Assembly (NCBI GenBank): GCA_964640055.1
Contig: CAZXFH010000014.1
Span: 1 to 64,000 of the forward strand
DNA: 64,000 nucleotides
DNA from: CAZXFH01 sp964640055
Lineage (GTDB): Bacteria > Fidelibacterota > UBA2242 > JAFGTP01
Direction: 5' to 3'
Positions 46,264-55,392 of this stretch are shown one piece after another. The notes under the pieces are model-generated. The model saw only the letters and a list, made by a program, of their open reading frames with translations, was not told where the DNA came from and ran no database searches. The position numbers were made by a program, and so were the translations under genes. Within the stretch, counting starts at the first letter, position 1; each line of letters starts with the position of its first letter.

Positions 46264-46281
46264 AACCAAACGAGGATACTT

Positions 46282-48291
46282 ATGAAGAAAGCAGTTTTAT
46301 TTTTCTCAGTCATGCTCGCCTTTTTATTCAATCAGTCGCTCATTTCAGCCAAACCCTATGAAATCATCTGGAAAAACACAGACCTTTTTGAGAGCGGTGA
46401 TTATGATCCCACCCGCGGGGTGGTCTGGAATCCGCATACCGATCATCTGTTGGTGGTAACCCGCTCCGATCCCTACCCCCGCATTGAAGTACTGGATCCG
46501 GCGACGGGTACGAAACTGGATGAACTGGATACTACCGGGCTGAGTACCATCCAGACCGAAGAAGGCATCGGACAGATCGATATTGATGACGAAGGTAATA
46601 TTTATGTATGTAATCTGGGTTCCAAAACGCAGAACTGGAATTTCCGTGTCTGGCGCTATGATAACGAGCAAGCCACGCCCTACCTGGCGTTTGATGATAT
46701 GCTTGATTCCGGCGACGATACCAATGAAAAGGAGTGGTATGGCGCCGCCTTTGAAGTGATTGGCTCCGGGACAAATACTTATCTGTATACCAGTGGCTGG
46801 CAAAATAAACAGATAGCTGTACTGAAACTGAATGACAGGAATATGTTTGTTGTGGATCACTTTATTGCTCTGCCAACGATCAATAGTGCCCGCCATGGTA
46901 TTTCAGCGCTCACACCAGGCGGCAATCTCTGGATCAGTGGAGCCGGGACCACCGATCCGCCGGTCCGATTGATTTCCAATGAAGGTAATGTGCTGGCGGA
47001 AGTGCCCAGTGATACCATGATCGGTGGTGCGGCCAGTGAGGCAATGCATTGGCATATCGGCCCCTATAATCTGATCACAGCTATTAACGCCAATAGTATC
47101 GCCCACACGATCATTACGATCCAGTATAGCATGGATGCTTTGGGAACGGTTAATTTTGATTATTTTGGTCCCCTGTCCGATAGCCTGGCTACCGGGAATA
47201 TCAATGCCACGGCCGTGATGTGCTATGATACCACCCGTAACTGGCTCTACTGCCTGGATGGCAATAATTTCTTAGCCGCCCTTGATCTTAATAATCTGGC
47301 GCAGGTGACCACGCCCCGGGATACCGGATTGTTTGCCATTCAGTTGGATGGTAAGCGCCGGGAATATACCCATTATGAGAAATTAGCGACGGAAGGTGAC
47401 CGCACCCTCTACTTCACCTGGTCCGATGATATTGTCTATACGGCCCTGAGTGGTAACACCCTCTATGCCCCCTATCAGGAACGGGGGCTTTATCTTGCCT
47501 TTAATACTGATCCTGATGGCAGCAATGGCACCAGCTCACCTCCCGATGGTTCTTCCGGGATTCAGGAATTACCATTTAAGGCCGATGTTGTGGTCAAAAT
47601 GGATTCCGATGATTGGACTAATTTGCAGGAGGATCCTGTTAGTGATAAATGGACCACGGGTATGGTCTATCAGTGGAATGGCTCTGCTTGGTCGGAAAGC
47701 ACGATTGAAGGTCTGGATATCAATTACGGGGCCATGGGCATTATCGGGGACGGCAATGACAGTCTGATCACCGAAGTGGGTGTGGCCCGCAGTCCCCAGG
47801 GCATGGGGGCCAATGTCAGTCAAATGCAGGTTAAGGTCTACCTGGCGGAAACCGCTTCTGACGGGAATGTCCTGGCAGCCTTTCCCAATAACAATGAAAC
47901 CGGTAACGGGGTTTCCTTTAGCAGTTATTATGAATTTAGCGATCTGGATCATGGTGTCTATCCGGCCTATGATGTCAATACGGTCGGTGCAGGTACCGGG
48001 CTTGTATCCGAGCAACCGGTTGCAGAACAATACCAGCTGGCGCAGAATTATCCCAATCCCTTTAATCCGGTGACCACGATCGCATACACCCTCTCGCGAC
48101 CGGGATGGGTGGAACTTGCAATCTTTGATCTCCAGGGACGGCAGCTCCAAAAATTGGTTGACGCTACTCAGCCAGCCGGCCGGCAGAGCATAATTTTTAA
48201 TGGTAATCGTCTCTGCAGCGGGGTATATTTTTACCGGTTGAAAATCAATGGACAAACCAGAGGCATTCGCAAGATGGCCTTGGTCAAATAA
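46282..48291 (+). CDS. Secreted beta-propeller-like protein with sorting tail, paralogue A
   Basis: A 669-residue exported protein. Residues about 20-380 contain repeated propeller-like blades (NPHTDHLLVVTRSDPYPRIE, GQIDIDDEGNIYVCNLGS), followed by an Ig- or CBM-like part (about 380-580) and a sorting tail from about 588 (LAQNYPNPFNPVTTIAYTLS, SGVYFYRLKINGQTRGI). Its downstream neighbour is a paralogue, and about 830 bases of the two genes are nearly identical. Presumably surface displayed; ligand unknown. Confidence 0.85.
   Translation: MKKAVLFFSVMLAFLFNQSLISAKPYEIIWKNTDLFESGDYDPTRGVVWNPHTDHLLVVTRSDPYPRIEVLDPATGTKLDELDTTGLSTIQTEEGIGQIDIDDEGNIYVCNLGSKTQNWNFRVWRYDNEQATPYLAFDDMLDSGDDTNEKEWYGAAFEVIGSGTNTYLYTSGWQNKQIAVLKLNDRNMFVVDHFIALPTINSARHGISALTPGGNLWISGAGTTDPPVRLISNEGNVLAEVPSDTMIGGAASEAMHWHIGPYNLITAINANSIAHTIITIQYSMDALGTVNFDYFGPLSDSLATGNINATAVMCYDTTRNWLYCLDGNNFLAALDLNNLAQVTTPRDTGLFAIQLDGKRREYTHYEKLATEGDRTLYFTWSDDIVYTALSGNTLYAPYQERGLYLAFNTDPDGSNGTSSPPDGSSGIQELPFKADVVVKMDSDDWTNLQEDPVSDKWTTGMVYQWNGSAWSESTIEGLDINYGAMGIIGDGNDSLITEVGVARSPQGMGANVSQMQVKVYLAETASDGNVLAAFPNNNETGNGVSFSSYYEFSDLDHGVYPAYDVNTVGAGTGLVSEQPVAEQYQLAQNYPNPFNPVTTIAYTLSRPGWVELAIFDLQGRQLQKLVDATQPAGRQSIIFNGNRLCSGVYFYRLKINGQTRGIRKMALVK
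47314..48142 (+). repeat. Near-identical direct repeat, copy in paralogue A
   Basis: Matches 49304-50132 at a constant offset of 1990 bases. Roughly 47370-47680 shows no difference by eye, with scattered changes after that. Outside this tract the two genes diverge strongly. This is a gene-conversion or unequal-recombination footprint. Confidence 0.9.
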
Positions 48292-48307
48292 GAATCGGAG
48301 GATAAAA

Positions 48308-50281
48308 ATGAAACGGTTAATCATAATTTTCAACATCATTATCATACTTAGCAGCCTGCTGGGCGCTTATGCCTTGAACTGGGCCAATTATGAGTATATC
48401 AATCCGGGTTCTGATGTGACCCGCAGCTTAGCTTATAGCCCTATTACGGATCATCTCTATCTGGCCACGCGGTTCAATAATAAAGCTCGCATCATAATTC
48501 TCAATCCGGAAGATGGGACCACGTTAGGCATGCTGGATACCACTGCAAACGGTTTCCAGGGCGGGACCTATCGCCTCAACCAGGTCGCCGTCTCGGATGA
48601 CGGCACTGTCTATGCTTGTAACCTGAGTGTCCCCAATATAAATGCTGCCGATCAGTTCAAAATTTACCGCTACACTGATGAAAGTGTGGCACCCGAACTG
48701 ATCTTCGAAGATGCTATGGACGGTAATCGCTACGGTGATTCCTTTGCTGCGATCGGCTCCGGTGACAATACCTATTTATACGCCAGTGGATTTGATAGCG
48801 ATAAGTTAGCTGTTTTTAAATCTACAAATAGAGTTACTCAAGTTGAAGATATCATTACACTTCCATCAATTAATTCTGCACGCCATAGTATCTCTCCGAC
48901 AGAACCAAGTGGTAATCTTTGGATTAGTGGAGCAGGAACATCAGATCCTCCTGTTCGATTAATTGATAATACCGGAAATATTCTTGTAGAGGTTCCAACT
49001 GATACAATGATAGGAGCTGCTGCCGGTGCGGCACATCCATGGAAATTAGGTCCATATAATCTTATATCAGCAATCCACACTAATGCACAAGCTCACACAA
49101 TTCTCACAATACAATATAATGTTGATGAATTAGGAACATATTATCTTGATTATTTTGGGAATAGATCCGATTCCCTGGCTACTGGAAATATAAATGCAAC
49201 GTCAGTAATTAATTATGATTCTACACGCCATTCTTTATATGTATTAGACGGAACAAATTTTGTGTCATCATTCAACTTAGACAGTCTAGTACAAGTATCA
49301 ACCCCCCGGGATACCGGACTGCTTGCCATTCAGTTGGATGGTAAGCGCCGGGAATACACCCATTATGAGAAATTAGCGACGGAAGGTGACCGCACCCTCT
49401 ACTTCACCTGGTCCGATGATATTGTCTATACGGCCCTGAGTGGTAACACCCTCTATGCCCCCTATCAGGAACGGGGGCTTTATCTTGCCTTTAATACTGA
49501 TCCTGATGGCAGCAATGGCACCAGCTCACCTCCCGATGGTTCTTCCGGGATTCAGGAATTACCATTTAAGGCCGATGTTGTGGTCAAAATGGATTCCGAT
49601 GATTGGACTAATTTGCAGGAGGATCCTGTTAGTGATAAATGGACCACGGGTATGGTCTATCAGTGGAATGGCTCGGCCTGGTCAGAAAGCACGATCGAAG
49701 GACTGGATATTAATTACGGGGCCATGGGCATCATCGGGGATGGTAATGGCAGTCTGATTACCGAAGTGGGTGTCGCCCGCAGTCCCCAGGGCATGGGTAA
49801 CACCGTCAGTCAAATGCAGGTCAAGGTCTACCTGGCGGAAACTGCTTCTGACGGGAATGTATTGGCTGCTTTTCCCAATAACAATGAAACCGGTAACGGT
49901 GTTTCCTTTAGCAGCTATTATGAATTTAGCGATCTGGGTCATGGTGTCTATCCGGCCTATGATGTGCATACGGTCGGTACGGGTACCGGGCTTGTATCCG
50001 AGCAACCGGTTGCAGAACAATATCAGCTGGCGCAGAATTATCCCAATCCCTTTAATCCGGTCACCACGATCGCATACACCCTCTCGCAACCGGGATGGGT
50101 GGAGCTGGCAATCTTTGATCTTCAGGGACGGCTGGTAACCAGAATCGTGCAATCCCGGCAACAAAAAGGTCATTATAAACAGCGCTTTAATGCCCGGGAA
50201 CAGGCCAGCGGTGTTTATTTTTACCGGCTGATGGTTGATGGAAAGATAATGACCATTAAAAAAATGGCTTATTTGAAATAA
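48308..50281 (+). CDS. Secreted beta-propeller-like protein with sorting tail, paralogue B
   Basis: A 657-residue paralogue of the preceding protein with the same layout: signal peptide, propeller-like region (SPITDHLYLATRFNNKARII, QVAVSDDGTVYACNLSVPN), middle domain, and sorting tail (LAQNYPNPFNPVTTIAYTLS). I start at ATG 48308, behind CGGAGG, not at the in-frame codon 60 bases earlier. The gene is a mosaic: 48800-49300 uses A/T-ending codons (AAT, ATA, TTA, GAT, ACA) unlike either flank, and 49304-50132 nearly equals paralogue A. The three parts seem to have different histories. Confidence 0.88.
   Translation: MKRLIIIFNIIIILSSLLGAYALNWANYEYINPGSDVTRSLAYSPITDHLYLATRFNNKARIIILNPEDGTTLGMLDTTANGFQGGTYRLNQVAVSDDGTVYACNLSVPNINAADQFKIYRYTDESVAPELIFEDAMDGNRYGDSFAAIGSGDNTYLYASGFDSDKLAVFKSTNRVTQVEDIITLPSINSARHSISPTEPSGNLWISGAGTSDPPVRLIDNTGNILVEVPTDTMIGAAAGAAHPWKLGPYNLISAIHTNAQAHTILTIQYNVDELGTYYLDYFGNRSDSLATGNINATSVINYDSTRHSLYVLDGTNFVSSFNLDSLVQVSTPRDTGLLAIQLDGKRREYTHYEKLATEGDRTLYFTWSDDIVYTALSGNTLYAPYQERGLYLAFNTDPDGSNGTSSPPDGSSGIQELPFKADVVVKMDSDDWTNLQEDPVSDKWTTGMVYQWNGSAWSESTIEGLDINYGAMGIIGDGNGSLITEVGVARSPQGMGNTVSQMQVKVYLAETASDGNVLAAFPNNNETGNGVSFSSYYEFSDLGHGVYPAYDVHTVGTGTGLVSEQPVAEQYQLAQNYPNPFNPVTTIAYTLSQPGWVELAIFDLQGRLVTRIVQSRQQKGHYKQRFNAREQASGVYFYRLMVDGKIMTIKKMAYLK
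49304..50132 (+). repeat. Near-identical direct repeat, copy in paralogue B
   Basis: Partner of the repeat at 47314-48142. The left edge is abrupt: identity begins at the CCCCGGGATACCGG region exactly where the A/T-rich tract ends. The right edge lies in the sorting tail after the LFDLQGR-type motif, beyond which the two C-termini differ. Confidence 0.9.
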
Positions 50282-50308
50282 ACAAAAATAATATAAATTG
50301 AGGGTTTA

Positions 50309-52195
50309 ATGCACCGTTTCCTGTCTGTATTACTGACAACATTATTACTATGTTCAACGCTCACCAGTTCTGTGTCGGAATTGCGGGGAACCTGGGTCGC
50401 CTGGGCCGGTACCAATGTGCCCTCTACCGATCAGATTGTAACCATTATGGAAAAACTGGCCGAAGCCAATTTCAATATGGTCTATGTCGATGTCTGGCGC
50501 TATGGTTATCCTTATTTCATCAGCGATGTTTTTAATAAATACGCCCGTTACTACACGGATCCCTCTATCCATAACTTTCAGCAACCTGAACGAGATGTTT
50601 TAGCGGAAATGATCGTGGAAGCCCACCGGGTTGGTATGCAGGTTGAGGCCTGGTTTGAAGCCGGATTCAATGGTGCCGGCAACACCAGTAGTCCGCTCTA
50701 TCAGATGAAGCCGGAATGGTTTGCCAAAAAGAAAGATGGCAGTACAGCCTATTATGGACAAGCCGGCCCCGCCATGATCCACTGTCATCCCGAAGTGCAG
50801 CAATTCCTGATCGATCTGGCGCAGGAAGTGGTTCAAAAATATGATGTGGATGGTATTCAAATGGACCGCATTCGCTATCCTTCCCGGGATTGTGGTTATG
50901 ACACCCTCACCGTCAATCTGTACAAACAGGAGCATGGCGGCAGCGCACCACCAGATGATATCAATGATCCGGAGTGGGTGCAATGGCGGGCCGACAAGTT
51001 AACCGAATTTATCGGCCGGTTTTATGATTCCTTAAAGGCCACCAATCCGGATGTGATTATCTCCAATGCCACCATCCCCTGGGGGCCCATGGATTTCTGC
51101 CAGAACTGGTCAGCCTGGGCCAACCAGGGCTATCTGGATATCGTGATTCCCATGCTCTATTACAACACCAATAGCTATTTCACCTACCAGTTGGAAAACA
51201 ACAGCGAATTGGTGCAGGTCAATGATTTTGAGAGCATCTATCCCGGCGTGACCACCGATGCCAATGGCAACTATACTGATCCGGCGCAGTTAGAGGCGAT
51301 GATCTACACCACCCGGGATAAAGGTCTGCATGGCAATGTGCACTGGTATCATGCCAACCTGATCTGGCATTCCAATGATTATTTAACCCACCTAAAACAG
51401 ACGGTTTATGCCCAGCCGGCCGCGATTCCCTACCGACCGGCAGACTGGCGGCAACCCGCTATAATTATTGACGATACCTCTGCGAATGTCGTCAAAACCA
51501 ATGGCTGGAACGCCTATAGTGGCAGTATTCCACTTTATAACGGTCGATGCCTGTATACTGATGCGGGCAATTCCGGTACCTGTACCTATTATTTTAATAT
51601 TGAAAAAGCCGGTTGGTATGAACTATACGTCTTTATCAACACCCAGGTCAATGCCAGCACCAATAGCAAATATACTGTCATTGCAGGCGGGACAAATCAG
51701 GATTACTGGGTTGATCAGACCATCCGGGGGAATGCGGGTCGCTGGGCAAAGTTAACCGACCTGTGGCTGGAAGCAGAGCAAAATCAAAAGGTGTTAACGC
51801 TGACAGCTAACAGCGGGGATGGCAATTTTGTATTTGCGGACGCGGCAATGCTGTTAAATACCAATCGACCACCCCAATATATTACTACCTTGGATGAGTC
51901 TGATAATGAATTTCTGAATGGAGTCGGTGCAAATCAGTTCGAACTGGACCAAAATTATCCGAATCCATTCAACGCGACCACCTTCATCCGCTTCCGGATA
52001 GCTAAAAAACAGCATTATCAGCTGGCTATCTTTGATACCAAAGGCAAACTGGTTAAAACCTTGTTTAATCAGGACATGGCTCCGGGGCATTACCATCTCC
52101 CGGTTGATATGAATGACGTTGCCAGCGGGGTCTATTTTTATACTCTTTCCTCTCCTGCCCGGCAGTTGAGCCAAAAGATGGTACTGATCAAATAA
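50309..52195 (+). CDS. GHL10-type glycosyl hydrolase-like protein with sorting tail
   Basis: A 628-residue exported protein. Residues about 23-365 match the glycosyl-hydrolase-like 10 (DUF187) TIM barrel: ELRGTWVAWAGTNVPSTDQI, FNMVYVDVWRYGYPYF, GMQVEAWFEAGFNG, VDGIQMDRIRYPSRD and LDIVIPMLYYNTNSYF. A golvesin/CBM-like beta-sandwich follows (about 380-520, GWYELYVFINTQVNASTNSK), then a sorting tail (LDQNYPNPFNATTFIRFRIA). Family members act on peptidoglycan or other glycans; the exact substrate here is unknown. GAGGG precedes the ATG. Confidence 0.9.
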   Translation: MHRFLSVLLTTLLLCSTLTSSVSELRGTWVAWAGTNVPSTDQIVTIMEKLAEANFNMVYVDVWRYGYPYFISDVFNKYARYYTDPSIHNFQQPERDVLAEMIVEAHRVGMQVEAWFEAGFNGAGNTSSPLYQMKPEWFAKKKDGSTAYYGQAGPAMIHCHPEVQQFLIDLAQEVVQKYDVDGIQMDRIRYPSRDCGYDTLTVNLYKQEHGGSAPPDDINDPEWVQWRADKLTEFIGRFYDSLKATNPDVIISNATIPWGPMDFCQNWSAWANQGYLDIVIPMLYYNTNSYFTYQLENNSELVQVNDFESIYPGVTTDANGNYTDPAQLEAMIYTTRDKGLHGNVHWYHANLIWHSNDYLTHLKQTVYAQPAAIPYRPADWRQPAIIIDDTSANVVKTNGWNAYSGSIPLYNGRCLYTDAGNSGTCTYYFNIEKAGWYELYVFINTQVNASTNSKYTVIAGGTNQDYWVDQTIRGNAGRWAKLTDLWLEAEQNQKVLTLTANSGDGNFVFADAAMLLNTNRPPQYITTLDESDNEFLNGVGANQFELDQNYPNPFNATTFIRFRIAKKQHYQLAIFDTKGKLVKTLFNQDMAPGHYHLPVDMNDVASGVYFYTLSSPARQLSQKMVLIK

Positions 52196-52247
52196 TGCCT
52201 GCCTGCCGTGCAGGAAAATTCCAGAATACTCGCTATAAAAGATTAGC

Positions 52248-53454
52248 CTATTCGAGCAGGGGCATTTTGCGGACCTGAGTATAATTATCTGTTTGTAACC
52301 GGTAAAAGTATATACCGCTCGGCAACTGCCTGCCATTAAAGCTGAAGACGTGGTCACCAGCCGGCAGATAGCCGGTCTGGATGATCGCAACTTTTTGTCC
52401 CATTAAATTATAAACACTAAGATCCATGTTTGTGGATTTTGGCAGACATAAACTAATCCGGGTGACGGGATTAAAGGGATTCGGATAGTTCTGCGCGAGT
52501 GTAAAGAATTGTGGTGCTCCGTTACCTATGTTTGATTCCAGCAGGAGCTGTTAGTAATTCAACCATTTCTGCTTCTAATTTATCCGCGAATAAGGGTGCC
52601 CCCAACTGGGTGGTGGTCATTATGGTTGTTAAGGGCGTAATGCAAAATATTTTGGCTTCAGGTTGAAAAGAGCGCAGTGAATCCAGCAACTTTTCATACT
52701 GATAAAGTTTATCCGACAGTGGCTTATTATCCCGCATCCAGTCATTGAATCCCAGGGCAATCGTGATATAATCAACATGTTTATCCTTGAATAGCAAGGC
52801 CATCGGCCAACCAGTGCGTGCTCCGGCCACTGCCAGATTATACAAATTCCAGCCCCCGGACCGGTCCAGCACAAAAGGATAGGTTAAAAAAGAAGCGGAC
52901 TGATGTCTGGTGCCATGGGTGATCGAATTGCCAATGGCCGCATAAACCGGCTTGTCAATCGGATCAATCTCATCGAGCTGATAACCCTCTTTCAGACTCA
53001 GCCCCGTTAAATCTACTGCATACAGGCTGGGTAGAACCACTTCATAAGAAACTGAGGTACCACTATCAGGTGCATAGATGGTAAAACTAAGCTGCTCCTC
53101 AATGGCGATCTGGACACTCTCCGCATAGATGGCAAATCCGTTTTGCAGACTCATTGTCCCGCCCTCTTCCCGTACCTCAAAGATTAAGTCGATATAGAGA
53201 CTGGCGGTTCTAAATCGAATCCGGACTCCGGTTTGCGTATAGGCATAGGGCTATGAAGTGGCTGAGATCCCGGATTCAGGTTGAGTGAGCACATTGTCTG
53301 TATGGCGATTGAATACCACTTTGGAGGAGCATACTTCGGTAAACCAGGCACCCACGTACTGGATATCAGGATGGTCTAACGGGACCGATACATCACCATC
53401 AAGATTGCTGAATAGTAAAGCGATCCAAATCAGGGTAGATATGCGTTTTAGCAT
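52248..53454 (-). pseudogene. Broken SGNH/GDSL carbohydrate esterase with sorting tail
   Basis: From ATG 53454 the frame encodes a signal peptide (MLKRISTLIWIALLFSNLDG) and part of a jelly-roll domain, then hits TAG at 53251-53253. The same frame continues without a start (PYAYTQTGVRIRFRTASLYI) into an SGNH domain with GNSITHGTRH (block I), NLAVAGARTGWP (II) and LGFNDW (III). Near 52540 the frame shifts, and the expected final block with the catalytic His is missing. Thereafter a normal sorting tail appears in the other frame (FTLAQNYPNPFNPVTRISL, SGIYFYRLQTDNYTQVRK), ending at 52248. Two lesions plus a lost catalytic block make this a pseudogene. CE2-like acetyl esterase ancestry is likely. 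Confidence 0.85.
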
Positions 53455-53476
53455 CCTTCTCTCCCTTGTTCACAGA

Positions 53477-53955
53477 ATCGAGTAGGAGGGCTCACGCCCT
53501 CCGACCTCTCACACCACCGTACGTCCCGCAAAGGCGGGATACAGCGCTTCATATGCGAGGCCCAGGAATTCCACCACGGGCCTCTGCCATTGGCGCCACA
53601 GGATTGCCCGGAGCCTTCTCCGTATCCATTCAGCCAGTTCCTCAAAGACACGTTTCACCTCTGCAAGCCGGAAGTAATGTATCCAGCCCAGCAGCGGTCC
53701 TCTGATTTCCGCTATGAATTTCTGCAAGTACTGGACTTTGAGTCTATTAGTCCTCTCATCCGAGATGACGGCCTCCTATGTCCCGACAAGTCGGGATTCT
53801 CAGGCCCGTGCTTTGCCTGCCGCTTCCTTCAGATTCCACCTCACCATGGACACCCTTGCTGTTCAGCTAACCGTTCCCCTTGCCGGGCCGGTAGAGGACT
53901 TCCGATTACATTGTCGATAAGTCACCTTCAACTGATTGCGCCCTGCCGGGCGCAC
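53477..53955 (-). mobile_element. Group IIC intron, internally deleted copy 2
   Basis: The 5' end GTGCGCCCGGCAGGGCGC at 53955 and about 231 bases of domain I are nearly identical to copy 1 (six or so substitutions and one indel by eye), ending at 53724. There the sequence jumps directly to the 3' part of an intron reverse transcriptase, domain V and domain VI, with 3' end CTACTCGAT at 53477. Domain V has a G:G mismatch near the base (AGCGCTGTAT instead of ACCGCCGTAT). The rest of domain I, domains II-III and most of the RT gene are gone. It cannot splice by itself. Confidence 0.87.
53509..53727 (-). pseudogene. Fragment of group II intron reverse transcriptase/maturase C-terminus
   Basis: Within intron copy 2, a minus-strand frame encodes IAEIRGPLLGWIHYFRLAEV, KRVFEELAEWIRRRLRAILW and RQWQRPVVEFLGLAYEA, the recognisable maturase (X/thumb) end of group II intron RTs (consensus GW-YFR, F--LD-WIRRRLR---W-QWK). 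It ends YPAFAGRTVV with its stop inside domain V, as in intact introns. No RT palm motifs (YADD) are present. Confidence 0.85.
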
Positions 53956-53956
53956 T

Positions 53957-53990
53957 AAAAAAAGCCCGTTATCTATAAGAATAACGGGCT
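53957..53990 (-). terminator. Rho-independent terminator of the rpoD-rpsU unit
   Basis: AGCCCGTTAT (53963-53972) pairs with ATAACGGGCT (53981-53990) around an 8-base loop, followed on the minus strand by six to seven T residues. It lies 33 bases past rpsU. Intron copy 2 begins one base after the T tract, the same spacing as at copy 1. Confidence 0.93.
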
Positions 53991-54022
53991 TTTCGAAACC
54001 ATTGGTTACTTCTGATTACTTT

Positions 54023-54223
54023 TTACCGTCTTTTTTTAAACATATTTCGTCGACGTAACCGCTTAATGGCATTGGCTTTTTTCATTTTTCGTTCTGCACT
54101 CGGTTTAACATAATAGGTATTTTTTTTATAATCCTTCATAATACCTGCTTTTTCAAATTTCTTTTTAAACCGTCTCAGAGCACGATCAATCGATTCACCT
54201 CTGCGAACATTCACCTCTACCAT
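54023..54223 (-). CDS. rpsU: 30S ribosomal protein S21
   Basis: Small-subunit protein of 66 residues, important for mRNA binding at initiation. MVEVNVRRGESIDRALRRFK with KKFEKAGIMKDYKK and the strongly basic end RLRRRNMFKKRR are diagnostic. It sits 26 bases downstream of rpoD; in the classical macromolecular-synthesis operon rpsU precedes dnaG and rpoD, so order is reversed and dnaG is missing. Confidence 0.95.
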   Translation of the reverse strand: MVEVNVRRGESIDRALRRFKKKFEKAGIMKDYKKNTYYVKPSAERKMKKANAIKRLRRRNMFKKRR

Positions 54224-54249
54224 GTAATAGAACTCACCTCACTTTCAAA

Positions 54250-55107
54250 TTAACCTAAATAGGATCTTAGGCGTTCACTTCTGGTTTTGTGACGTAGCCG
54301 GTTTATGGCCTTTTCTTTAATCTGCCGGACGCGTTCCCGTGTCAAGTTAAACTCATCGCCGATCTCGTTCAGGGTTAAAGAGTATTCACGGTCGATCCCA
54401 AAGTACATCTGGATGACCTGTCGTTCCCGGTCTTTCAGGGTATTCAGGCTTTCGCGGATCTCCTGTTTCAGGGATGAACCCATCAGATCCTGATCGGGAG
54501 TATCCTGATTTTCATCCCCGATGACATCGATAAGTGCATTTTTCTCACCATCCTGAAAGGGCTGATCCAGGGATTGATGGCGACGGGAAATGCGGATAGC
54601 ATTGGAGACATCCTCCGCATTCATTTCCAGACTGTTGGCAATTTCATCTTGCTGGGGCGTTCTCTCGTTGGTCTTTTCCAGATCTTCGGCTTTTTTAGTT
54701 ATTTTGCTGATGGTACCGACCCGGTTCAAGGGCAATCGCACAATGCGGGAATGTTCCGCCAGGGCCTGTAAAATCGACTGTCTGATCCACCAGACCGCGT
54801 AGGAAATAAATTTAAAGCCCCGGGTTTCATCAAAGCGATGGGCGGCTTTTATCAAGCCCAGATTACCTTCATTAATCAAATCTGTCAAAGGTAAGCCTTG
54901 ACCCTGATAATCCTTGGCGACACTGACTACAAAGCGCAAGTTGGACTCGGTTAATTTCTGGAGAGCAGCCCGATCCCCTTGCCGGACCCGCTGCGCCATC
55001 TCCACCTCTTCATCCGGTGAGAGTGGCTCATATTTACTGATTTCCTCCAAGTATTTACCCAGCGCCCGATTGGCGTCTGATTTGGTTTTTTTAGCCTTTT
55101 TTCCCAT
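54250..55107 (-). CDS. rpoD: Primary RNA polymerase sigma factor (RpoD/SigA type)
   Basis: A 285-residue housekeeping sigma-70. Region 1.2 (LGKYLEEISKYEPLSPDEEV), region 2 (ESNLRFVVSVAKDYQGQGL, LINEGNLGLIKAAHRFDETR, FISYAVWWIRQSILQAL), region 3 and region 4.2 (LTLNEIGDEFNLTRERVRQI) are present. Region 1.1 and the non-conserved spacer are absent, as in Bacteroidota primary sigma factors of nearly the same length; this supports an FCB origin. Recognised promoters may thus deviate from the E. coli consensus. Confidence 0.95.
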   Translation of the reverse strand: MGKKAKKTKSDANRALGKYLEEISKYEPLSPDEEVEMAQRVRQGDRAALQKLTESNLRFVVSVAKDYQGQGLPLTDLINEGNLGLIKAAHRFDETRGFKFISYAVWWIRQSILQALAEHSRIVRLPLNRVGTISKITKKAEDLEKTNERTPQQDEIANSLEMNAEDVSNAIRISRRHQSLDQPFQDGEKNALIDVIGDENQDTPDQDLMGSSLKQEIRESLNTLKDRERQVIQMYFGIDREYSLTLNEIGDEFNLTRERVRQIKEKAINRLRHKTRSERLRSYLG

Positions 55108-55392
55108 TTATATAAAACCCCATTTTTTTTATATTAATGAATCAAACAAAAAAACCAAAATGGTTATCTAATCGTTTTTTTAAAGTTCCAGTTTGATCCG
55201 ATCTGTTCGATAAAAAAAAATTTATCAGGTTACAAACATCCTATAATTTTAAATCGAATATTTTTTTAAAGCAACAAAATTTATCGTACTTTAATTTGAA
55301 TCCGGTTCTTAAATAAAATTTATAGCCCAAAGTTCCCCTTGCTGTGCGATTTTTTTGCTGCACTCCGGTTGCATTTTTCCCTAAAACACGGA

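Noticed and set aside
351..53253. Possible recoding of TAG as an amino acid, because two sorting-tail or esterase frames continue past an in-frame TAG.
   Set aside because: infC ends with TAG (9595-9597) at the right family length, and both interrupted genes carry other damage (eroded motif, frameshift, missing catalytic block).
53448..53651. 67-codon minus-strand frame ending in a RWCERSE-like segment.
   Set aside because: It is the alternative frame of the intron 3' end over domain V/VI; the maturase frame is the neighbouring one.
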